In this document: positions 13,582 to 22,642 of the stretch, piece after piece
Layout of the letters: each line of letters opens with the position of its first letter
Position numbering within the stretch: the first letter of the stretch is position 1
DNA from: Salminus brasiliensis
Taxonomy: Eukaryota > Chordata > Actinopteri > Characiformes > Bryconidae
Assembly (NCBI RefSeq): GCF_030463535.1
Contig: NC_132879.1
Coordinates: 43,870,970-43,934,969, forward strand
Direction: 5' to 3'
Length of the DNA stretch: 64,000 bases
Notes under the pieces: model-generated
The model's input: only the letters and a program-made list of their open reading frames with translations
Told to the model about the DNA's origin: nothing
The model's database searches: none
Position numbers and translations under genes: made by a program

Positions 13582-13660
13582 TGCTGCTGAGAAACACACA
13601 GATGCAGCGCGCGCAGGGCGAGCAGCGAGCTAAAGCGCCTTTTTACAGATTAAACATTAT
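13130..13660 (-). promoter_or_regulatory. CpG-rich promoter / 5' region of bcat1
   Basis: CpG dinucleotides are dense here (runs such as GGCGCGAGCGGCGCGG and GCGCACGCGCGGCGG), in strong contrast with the AT-rich flanks. The region covers the first coding exon and the sequence just upstream and into intron 1. A CpG-island promoter for the minus-strand gene is the natural reading. No TATA box is evident at a defined distance. The exact transcription start is not determinable. Confidence 0.6.
13522..13581 (-). CDS. bcat1: bcat1 coding exon 1 with poly-alanine tract
   Basis: This 20-codon exon begins MASE and continues with ten consecutive alanines, then RAPRLE, ending in phase 0 at a GTAAGG donor. 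The alanines are encoded by GCA/GCC-type triplets, visible on the plus strand as a (CTG)n/(CGG)n run. An upstream in-frame GTG exists at 13597-13599, but the ATG has the better context. The tract is a simple triplet array, so its length probably varies between individuals. Whether the Ala/Arg-rich start has any targeting role cannot be decided from sequence; the Glu at position 4 argues against a classical mitochondrial presequence. Confidence 0.8.
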
Positions 13661-14251
13661 CAACAGCAGCGCCGCATTCTTCAGAGTTTTAAGCCAAAGA
13701 AAACAAACGGATTGCAAAGGGATAACAGCACTGAGGACAGTAACCCGTGTTTAATGACGAATAAAAAATCAAAAAAAATCAAAATCAATGCTCATTGATG
13801 GGCCACGCATGTGGATATAATTATATGCGTAACGTTGGGCTGTAGTCACGTGTTACTATGCAAGCCGCCATTCTTCGTTCCTACGCATACCTCCACAAGG
13901 CTGGAGAGCAGCACACTAACCTCCACATTCGCGGCCATCTATACATGTGCTTAGAGAGCCTTTGGAGGCCTGGATGTGTATTATAAATTATGCTCACAGC
14001 CTTTACTTTGAATACCGAGGAACAGTTTAAGGGCCTATATGCGGAAATTTCCATGTAGGTCAACTTTGTGACACACGTGTGTCCACTTGTGACAATGGTA
14101 GTTTTTTGTACCAAAAATAGTCATAGTTCTATTTTATACATTTCCGTTTTCCAGTCAGCCTTTATACTTTTGAACAGTGGCTGCCTCCCTTTTGGAGTTT
14201 GCAGCCTCAACAGCCAACCACAAAAGCTTCCGTGGCCCACAGGATTTAACC

Positions 14252-14390
14252 AACCTGAGCCCAGTTTCCCAAGAGTATCTTAATGTTAAGATTAGCTTAA
14301 CTGGTATAAGAAGAGTGTTCAGTGTAATTCTCACTTGATCATTTAAGAATCATCTTTGTTCTAAGAAGCTTTTGGGAAACGCAGCCCATT
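14252..14390. repeat. Palindromic MITE, copy 1 (TTTCCCAAGAGTATCTTA / TTTTGGGAAAC ends)
   Basis: The left end CAGTTTCCCAAGAGTATC and the right end AGAAGCTTTTGGGAAACGC form an imperfect inverted repeat, and the interior is also partly self-complementary. A second copy of the same design lies at about 57822-57965. This matches a foldback-type family common in fish; no coding sequence is present. Confidence 0.55.
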
Positions 14391-14544
14391 GTATAAAATG
14401 CAAAAAATGTGACAGTAATCAACATATCCTATTATATTTCACTAGCAAAATGACACAACATAATAAACACCCATAATATCTTTAATGTTTCTGTCTGCCA
14501 AGATGATATCCATATAATCAAAAATGTATATATGTATAGATGTA

Positions 14545-16112
14545 CAGTGCCCTCCATAATTATTGGCACCCCTGGTTAAGATGTGTTCTTTAGCTTCTAA
14601 TAAATTGAGTTTTTTTCTAAATAATGTAGGACCACGATGGAAAAAAGAGTAAAATCCAACCTTTAACTGAAGTGAATTTTAAGGGAAAAAAGAAATCTCT
14701 GACTAAGAAATAATTATTCTTCATAAAATCACCTGTTCCACAATTATTGGCACCCCTAACATTTCTTGGGAAATAAATGTAATTAAAGTATTTCTGTCAA
14801 TTCTACAGTCGTTTACGAAGTTGATCAGAGTATGTAGGAACATTTAATTAGTAATTCACAACTTCCTGTTTCCCTGGGGTATAAATATGACGTGACACAG
14901 AGGCCATTTCTCTTCAACATGGGAAAGACAATGGAACATACCATTCAAGTAAGGCAGATGTGTGTTGACCTCCACAAGTCAGGCAATGGCTACAAGAAAA
15001 TAGCCACTCACCTCCACCTGTCCATATCTACTGTCAGAGGAATTATTAAGAAGTTTAAAACAACTGGAACAGTGGTAAACAAGCCTGGACGAGGACGCAA
15101 GTTTATTTTGCCACCCCGCACAGTGAGGAGGATGATAGGAGAAATAAAAAGGTCTCCAAAGCTCACTGTTACAGAATTGCAACAAATGGTATCAGGTGCT
15201 ATCTGCATGCCAACAAGCTGTTTGGGAGGCATGCACAGAAAAAAACTTTTCTCACTCACAATCATAAACGCAAACGTTTGCAGTTTGCTAAGCAGTACTG
15301 GAACTTCAACTGGGACCGTGTGCTTTGGTCAGATGAAACTAAGATAGAGCTTTTTGGCAACAAATGCTCTAAGTGGGTCTGGCGTAACACAAGACCTGAG
15401 TATGCAGAAAGGCACCTAATGCCCACTGTGAAATATGGGGGAGGATCAGTGATGCTGTGGCCCTGTTTCTCTTCCAAAGGCCCTGGGAACCTTGTTAGGG
15501 TGCATGGCATCATGAATGCTTTGAAATACCAGGACATTTTAAAACAAAATCTGGTGGCTTCTGCCCAAAAGCTGAAGATGGGTCGTCACTGGGTCTTTCA
15601 GCAAGATAATGGCCCAAAACATATGGCCAAATCTACACAGAAATGGTTCACCACACACAGAATCAAGCTCCTCCCATGGCCATCTCAGTCTCCAGACCTC
15701 AACCCCATTGAAAACCTGTGGAAGCTGAAGAGGAGAGTGCAGAGGAGAGGACCCAGGTCGCTGGATGATTTAGAGAGATTGTGCAAAGAGGAATGGTCAA
15801 AGATCCCTCTATGTATTCTCCCATCTTGTGAAACATTAGGAGGAGATTAGGTGCTGTTTTGTTGGCAAAAGGGGGTTGTACAAAGTATTAACATCAGGGG
15901 TGCCAATAATTGTGGCACACATGATTTGATGTTAAATAATTATTTCTTAATGTTTCTTAATCTTTTTTCCTACTGAATAAATTCACTTGAGTTAAAGGTT
16001 GGATTTTACTCTTTTTTCCATCGTGGTCCTATATTATGTAGAAAAAAATCAATTTATTAGAAGCTAAAGAACACATCTTAACCAGGGGTGCCAATAATTA
16101 TGGAGGGCACTG
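14545..16112 (+). mobile_element. Tc1-type DNA transposon with IR/DR ends, flanked by TA
   Basis: A 1,568-bp element begins CAGTGCCCTCCATAATTATT and ends with its inverse complement, AATAATTATGGAGGGCACTG. It is flanked by TA (14543-14544 and 16113-16114), the Tc1/mariner target duplication. The outer inverted repeats extend about 140 bp with few mismatches. A second copy of the core (ATTATTGGCACCCCT) lies inside each end, at about 14740-14757 and, inverted, at about 15895-15912. This is the IR/DR arrangement known from Sleeping Beauty-like elements. The interior carries one damaged transposase gene. The near-identical ends suggest a fairly recent insertion. Confidence 0.93.
14919..15891 (+). 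pseudogene. Tc1 transposase, frameshifted
   Basis: The N-terminal part begins at the ATG at 14919 (MGKTMEHTIQ) and encodes a paired-type helix-turn-helix region and a basic GRGRK motif. The C-terminal part, in another frame, shows the DDE catalytic residues in WSDETK, QQDNGPKH and SPDLNPIENLW (DD34E spacing). The frame changes near 15190-15215, where sequence also appears to be missing, and again near 15800, before a final KGGCTKY-like end and TAA at 15889-15891. It cannot encode a functional enzyme as it stands, although an active copy elsewhere could mobilise the element. Confidence 0.9.
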
Positions 16113-16129
16113 TATATAACAGAGGTGCT

Positions 16130-16243
16130 GAGCAACAGATTCAAGATTTAAGAGTTTATTGTCATGTGCACAGCAAAAACAAGCAGTTACACTGTACAAT
16201 ACAATTCTTACTTTGCAGTTTCTCCATTTACTGACATATATAA

Positions 16244-16301
<58 letters not shown>

Positions 16302-16425
16302 TATAAACACTATAACACTAAGTAAAGAAAGTAAAGGAAAGAAGAAGAGTACAGTAGAGTATGCAAGTGCATTGTGCAAGTGCAAAAGTAAACAGTATTT
16401 GTACAACAGTGTGGTTCTTTTACTC
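16130..16425. repeat. Dispersed fish repeat with embedded TA microsatellite
   Basis: The sequence TTCAAGATTTAAGAGTTTAT followed by TGTCATGTGCACAGCAAAAA is a familiar start of an interspersed fish retroposon-like repeat. It is interrupted by a (TA)n array at 16249-16298 and continues to GCAAGTGCATTGTGCAAGTGC. It directly abuts the right end of the Tc1 element. Confidence 0.5.
16249..16298. repeat. (TA)n microsatellite
   Basis: Uninterrupted alternating A and T for about 50 bases. Confidence 0.95.
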
Positions 16426-16790
16426 TTTAGCCCTGGCAAGACCCTTTTGATGTTGTCTCTGGTTCAGGAGTGGCTTGAAATTAGGAATGTGGCAGTTGTC
16501 GCCCCTTTCCTGGAGACGCCAATGCAAGGTGGCTCTTGATGCACTGACACCAGCCTCAGTCCAAGTACCTGAATCAACTTTTCTTGACCGTCCCCTCAAG
16601 GCTGTGGTCAGCACTGTTTCTTGTGCACATTTTCTTCCTCCAGTCAGCTCTCCATTACTATGCTTTGATACAGCACACTGCGAACAGCCAGCTTTTTCAG
16701 CACTGACCTTCTGTGGAGGGTGTCGATGATTGTCTTCTGGACAGCTGTCAACTTAGCAGTCTTCCTAATGATTGTGGTTGTGTGAACTAC
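16420..16790 (-). pseudogene. Decayed N-terminal fragment of a second Tc1-like transposase
   Basis: On the minus strand, the segment 16420-16614 reads LTTALRGRSRKVDSGTW, then SASRATLHWRL and LLNQRQHQKGLARAKE. This pattern fits the region between the DNA-binding domain and the first catalytic Asp of Tc1-like transposases. Upstream (to about 16790) the frame is broken by stops but shows a remnant reading LHRRSVLKKLAVRSVL. The catalytic half is absent. The family differs from the element at 14545-16112. Confidence 0.6.
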
Positions 16791-16799
16791 ACCAGAGAC

Positions 16800-17973
16800 T
16801 ATATAAATGAGAAGGTCGGTCACTAGTTGAGTAATAAATGGGAATTCCTGTAACTCTGAACACTGTTTACGGAGAAAGTCTCGTCTTTTAACAAAAAGAG
16901 CCGGTTACGCCCATGGGCGAGGAAGGGCCACCAATGTGATGATCTACACAAACGCAGTAGCATGGACAAGCCAGAAAATCTGTTTTTTTGTGCATTATTG
17001 AGCTGAACACTACAAACGAACACTATTCATGAGTTTGAATCATAATCATCGATATGTGTTTTAATTTGACCTTCAGTCTTGAATAGTTTGGTCTATCCCC
17101 ATTCATAAAAATAGGAGCATGGTCTGGTGTGACTGGAAATAGCTGCCCGACAGCTTTGCAAAGATGGCCGCCGAGTGGACAGACTTGCCTATATGTGCTT
17201 TCACCAAACTGAGAGATTCACAGTATATATACTTTTTGTTATCCACTCACATTCTAAATGCAATATTAGAATAATTTAAGATGCTGGATTTGAGCTAAAA
17301 GCCATACAAAAAGAGGCTTGAAATATGTAATAAATATAAAATATACTACAGATAACCTTTTAAATTGTTGCCACCTCACGCATTTCCCTTTTCATGCTTG
17401 TGAATAAATAGTGGAAGAAGTCGTTTATGATTATGAACCAGAGCAGCAAAACTACTTTAATGCTTAAAAACCATAACATACACTTTGCCATAAATGACTG
17501 TATTAGAGGAGTAAGTTGAGGAAATGTTAAAAGCAGTATTAAATGAATGTACTGGAGATGAATTGTGTATTGTGAAACGTTAACAGTGTTTACACGTATT
17601 TCATAGCAGTTTTGAAATCTAAGTTTTCCAAGATATGAGGCCTGTAAAAAGGACGCGGTGTATAATGAAGTAATGTTACACAGTAATGGCGAGAACAAGT
17701 GGAGTCACACATCTGACCTTAAATCTCTGTTAACCTCCACCACATATATTTGGAATAGATCACATGATGTGCTCTAATGATCACATGTTATGATGTAAGA
17801 AAATGACATATTGCACATATAAATATGCATTGAAGGTGAAAAGACCAGATGTGCAAATAGATGTGTAAAATATCACAAAATAGCATGAATTTAATAAATT
17901 AATAATACAGCAAAAATGGCAAAAATGGCGTCAAACGTCGTTCACGTCGTTCAACCACATCACCACCCCAGAT

Positions 17974-18054
<81 letters not shown>

Positions 18055-18230
18055 CTAGATAAATCAATAGAGGAAAACAAACTAAAAAAAAAGAAAACAA
18101 TAAGCGCAAACAATACAGAGAAACAAAACGATAAGAGAACAGTATTAAATAACAGAGAATTTACAAAAATGTCTAAACTCAAACTGAAACTTAAACTAAA
18201 CTGTAGAACTACGTGAGTCACGAGCTTTAA
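16800..18230. other. Intergenic region between bcat1 and irag2
   Basis: Apart from the compound microsatellite, I see no gene or recognised repeat here. A sequence AAGATGGCCGCCGAG at about 17160-17175 resembles a YY1-type core motif in reverse orientation, but it has no nearby exon to support a promoter. Confidence 0.4.
17977..18053. repeat. Compound (TA)n(GA)n microsatellite
   Basis: About 50 bases of TA repeat followed by about 25 bases of GA repeat, in the intergenic region upstream of irag2. Confidence 0.95.
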
Positions 18231-18239
18231 ATGAAGCTG

Positions 18240-18616
18240 CAGGGACAGAACTTACCACGCGGGGGCAGTGTGCGCGAGGTTATAATGGCACAGGCCAGGC
18301 GCGCTGGTCTTTTTAAACCGAGCCAGGCGTGTTTCAAGCATTAACATCTCCACGTTTCAGCGTTTGTCACGGCCATCTTGCACTTTACAAAGGTTACCAA
18401 GTGTTCAGAAGAGCATTATGAAAGTTAAAGTTAAAGAAAATTAAGAAAATATCAGAAAAGTTGGTGAAAACGTGGTGCTTTGGTGTTTGTTTGATGAAGT
18501 TTGGTTCAGCTTCACATTGCTGTTTAATGTCTGGTTTAACCTCTGCTATCAAATACATTTAAAAGATTAAGGCCGGTGTGACTTTTCGCTGTGGTCATCG
18601 AGAGCATTGCATAAAG
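18240..18616 (+). promoter_or_regulatory. irag2: Likely irag2 promoter and non-coding exon 1
   Basis: This stretch is locally CpG-richer than its surroundings (for example CCACGCGGGGGCAGTGTGCG). It contains CGGCCATCTTG at 18370-18380, a YY1-type motif often found at transcription starts. The sequence GCATAAAG|GTAAGTGG gives a strong splice donor at 18616/18617, which can join to the acceptor before 19234 in front of the irag2 start codon. The exon is therefore predicted to be 5' untranslated; its 5' boundary is unknown. Confidence 0.45.
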
Positions 18617-18819
18617 GTAAGTGGGGCCGAGTCGTTTAAAAGGCCGTGTGAAAAAATAATCAATCAATGAATCAGTCTGCGGGCCTTCTGTGGTGTTAAA
18701 GGGGAATTCCAAGGTTGTCTGTATCATTAAACTGTTTTTGGTGTAAAGTAGAGAAACCGAGGGACCAGGGGTGATCTCTAGAACATTTATATCCTTATAT
18801 TAAAATTGCATTTACAGAA

Positions 18820-18915
18820 AGCACCAACAGTCTTGCATGTTTCTTTTGGCACCTTAAAGTAGTTGAATGCATTAATTACAATGGATGTCCACAAACATTT
18901 GGACACCTTGTGTGT
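18820..18915. repeat. MITE-type repeat end, second copy
   Basis: AGTTGAATGCATTAATTACA followed by ATGTCCACAAACATTTGGAC repeats the end motif seen at about 10690-10745, in the same orientation, with several mismatches. It lies in intron 1 of irag2. Confidence 0.45.
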
Positions 18916-19233
18916 ATTTAGCTCTGGGCATTAAACTCTGGTTCCCACCACCCTGAAAGTTTCTGTGGAACAAACCAGTTAAAGGATTTATGCAGAAAAT
19001 TATCAATTTTGTGAAGTTTTGTGAAATTCCTCAATAAATCAGCTAGAATGGGTAGAGTGAGGTTGTAGGTCCTGTCTGATAAGTCTCTAATTTTGTTTCA
19101 GTTTAATTGTATTTTTGAACATTTATAAAGTATGCTGTAATAAGCTTTAGCTAAAATGGACAGATTTTTAATGGTCTTTATTAAAAACATTCCATGCTAG
19201 TATTTTAGTATTTTCTTTTTTATCCGTTCCCAG

Positions 19234-19886
19234 AACTGCACTTCTCCCAACCCTCTGCACCATGGACATTGGTGTGACCCCAAGGCGGCACAACCCAGTG
19301 GACAGCATCTGCCGCAAGTTGCAGACCATCCAGCGGCGCGACCAAGAGGTTAACTCCCCTTTCCAGATCCCAAAGCTCCAGTCCAGCAGCTACGACAGCC
19401 CTCACACGGGCCTGCGGCGCAACCTGGAGGCCATCCTGAAGAAGCGTGGTGTTCGGCCCGATGGTGACTCTGATCACGAGACATCTTCAGTCATGCTGAC
19501 CCCAACTGGCACCCCCACAACCCGGCTTGCTTCTCGTCCCACCCCCACACCAAGCGTGCCGATCACACCTATGAACGCCACGTATTCCATTACCAGCACT
19601 CTGGGGACGCTGGGGGAGAGGGGCAGTATGGCACCTGGTTACAGTCGTCCCTGGCAACGAAGCTGCTCCACACCTGCTGTACAGAAGAGCGGGGATGGGT
19701 ACTTAAACTTCACGCCACGCTGCCCCCTGCCCATGCATCCACAGGGCGAGAGGGAGAAGGGCAATGCCCCACTACATGGACTGCTTACCTACAACCTGAA
19801 TTTTTGTTCCTCAGACACCTCCAACATTGCAGACAGCGAGCTGGCCTATCCAGCCCTGGTGGTCAAGAGACTCTCGTTGGGGGACG
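19234..19886 (+). CDS. irag2: irag2 first coding exon
   Basis: The acceptor CGTTCCCAG precedes 19234; 28 untranslated bases lead to CACCATGG, an excellent start context, at 19262. The exon encodes 208 codons plus one base and ends at GACG|GTAAAT. The conserved IRAG-family motif [11 protein letters not shown] lies at residues 11-21, followed by [11 protein letters not shown] and [13 protein letters not shown] Thr/Pro-rich segment ([19 protein letters not shown]) follows. Codon use is clearly more GC-rich than the intron flanks. Confidence 0.9.
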
Positions 19887-22610
19887 GTAAATGCCAGTGC
19901 ATGCAGAAACCGTATGTTTTAGCAGTGCTGAGATGTTTTTGGAGTACATACATGCAGGTCAGAGTAATTTTGAGAGATGGGCGAGTTCATGAGGTCAGGT
20001 TTGGATGTAGTTCAGTATTATGAAAGCCACTCAAACTCACTTTGGAGGTATTGAATGGCGCTCCATCACTCAAGAGAATGCAGTTCCGCTGCTCCATACC
20101 CTATTGCTGAGTATGTCTAGTCATATATTAGGCATGGTGGTATTGGGCTCATGTGCTACTGCTCCAGAGCATCTCATTCTGTAGACAATGCTTTTCAGAA
20201 AACATTGTCTTGAGAACATGGTATTTACAAAGTGAGCATGAATATCACCAGTATATTTAGTAGTGGATTTTTCGGTGACCCCTGACTTTCTGAGTAGGGG
20301 GCATATCAAAGCCTGACTGATTAACTTAGTAAACTGATTGTGCTTTGGTCTGTTTTAGGTGCTTTATTCACATCAGAATCCAAGAAAGAGAGTATGGCTG
20401 AGGTTAGCCTGATCTGTGAAGAGGACCTCCTGGACACAATTTTCCAGGCTTGTGACACCCAGTGCAGAGGTACACACTCCATACATTTTATGGGCCGTAC
20501 AAAAGCATTGCAGCCAATCACACATCTGTGACTCATTAATGGCAAGAAGCTCTCAATATGGAAGCACAAGTCTTTTGTCCTTTTTGAAGCCATCCTTCAT
20601 AACCGGCTCCATTCAGAGCTCTCGTCTGATTCTCTGTCATGATGACTGTGTTTCTGAATGTAGTCTCAAGCCTCCAACCCATAGATGACTGAAAACAAAG
20701 ATCTTACTTGGCATCAGGATTGAAATGTTACAACTTGTGATCTATATTTGGCTATGAAGACAGTAAGGTGAACTTGAACCACCACATGATGGGCACAGCA
20801 TTGCCTACAGGGGAATTTTCTTAAAGAAATGCATTATTTTCAGATTGAACACTATTGAATAGAAGCTAGTGATGGTCTATTTTTATCATCAGCCACTTGT
20901 ACTGGTTTATAGCCATGTGGGCATGAATAAAATCAAACATTCCTCTAATACTGTGGGGACATGCTGTATGCAGCAGAGAGGGAGCCATTTGTGGAAATCA
21001 GAAATAGGATGATGCTCTTTGTGGAGTTTGTTGCTTTGACCTTTGAGGCCACCGGGTGGTGTTCTGTGATGGCAGTAACCATAGTAACCTGGACTTGTTT
21101 TCTGCAGGTAAAGTCTATGTATCGCACATCGTGGACTACCTAAGGCACACAACCAGCCGCAGCTCAGAGGACAGCGGCCTGGAGGAGCTCTGCAACATGC
21201 TGGATCCTGAACACAAGGACATTTCCATTGATCTCGACACTTATCATGCCATTATGAAGGAGTGGATTGAAGACTGTCGCAATCAGGGGTATCCAGTCTC
21301 AAAGAAGCTTATGCCAGTGCATTGCTCTGTAGTTTCACCAGGGTGATGGAGATCAGAATAGCTTTTCTTTGTGTAACTAGTGTAACTTATTTTCCTGCTG
21401 TTGGCAAATGGTCTGCTGATTTGAGAATGGGGTCCTATGGCCTACTGTTTGTATTCTGGGGTGATCAACAGAATGTCTGGGAGGGGGAAAAAAGCTGGTT
21501 TCATGCCAGTTAAGCCAATTTCTTTATTCAAAGAATTTTTGAAACAGCTTTAACTGGATTTAGCTGGATTTCCTGCCTGAGGCTCATATGGGTTTGAGAA
21601 TGGATGGATATATTGCGCTAGCATTCCATCTACTGTGATTGTTGCATGTTGCCAGTTAGGAACACACTGATATGGGAATCTGGTCCATGCAGATAGGCGA
21701 TGCCATGTATTTTTCTGCTGATGCTAATATGTAAACATTTAAAAGAAAGAGAAATTGTAGATGCATCTATATGAATGAGCATTCTCATTAGCATAATCTA
21801 TTTCTGAAGCTTTACGTAATGCAGTAAAAGGCAGTTATGTATAGCTGCTGGTATTACTATTTCATTGTGCATCCTTATTACCAGTGAAATGTTGGCCCAT
21901 AAAAGGTGAAGATATTGTACAATTGTATGTATCTAAAATTTCTGGCAACCAGTCAAGCTAAATTATAGATTTTTAGCATTCTACCACCAGAGAAATCTGT
22001 GTATAGTCATGTCTTTATGCCAGAGCCCTCTAGACATTTGCATTTGTTTGTCTCAGGAAGGACAGTAAAGAGGACTTGACTCAGGAATCTGTCAAACTAC
22101 TGGATAATCTATCAGGTGACCCTCCTCAATACATGTTTTAAATTAAACTTTTGAACCAGATTTTTCTTCATGTCCTGTCTTTGGTGTGACTTGACTCTTT
22201 TTCCTTTTCTCTCTGTAGCAAAGAGATCAATTCTGTTAAACATGACCTCAGGCAGCCTGGAGGCATTTGGAGGGGAGGCATCCAGAGCTGACTTGTAAGT
22301 ATGACTGTGTTTGTGTGCTTACTCTTGTCAGCAGGCATGCAAGTGAATGTATTTCTCCTTCATGTGTTATGTATATACATGCAGTTTCTGACACAAGGAT
22401 GTTTGTGTACCTTGCCATGCAGAGAGACGTCCGATCTGGTATTCTGTGTGGCTGACTTGCAGTTTAATAACCAGAAACTGCAGGAAGAGGTTCGGAAGCT
22501 GAAGCAGACTGTGGAGGCAATGGAGGACACTAATCAAAAGCTTATTGAGGAAAACGAGGAGCTTAAGACTCAGGCCAAAGTGTACTCAATCTTTTCTTGC
22601 TATGTTAACT

Positions 22611-22642
<32 letters not shown>

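Noticed and set aside
13326..13754. 142-codon plus-strand open frame over the CpG-rich region
   Set aside because: It is antisense to bcat1 exon 1 and its long Leu run is the complement of the alanine triplet array. CpG-rich DNA has few stops; no protein features support it.
16159..16539. 126-codon open frame over the TA array
   Set aside because: It encodes an alternating Tyr-Ile run from the microsatellite and joins unrelated repeat sequence.
21285..22057. U12-type intron in irag2 (donor GTATCC)
   Set aside because: The donor GTATCCAG departs from GTATCCTT and no TTCCTTAAC-like branch site precedes the acceptor, so a normal U2 intron is more likely.
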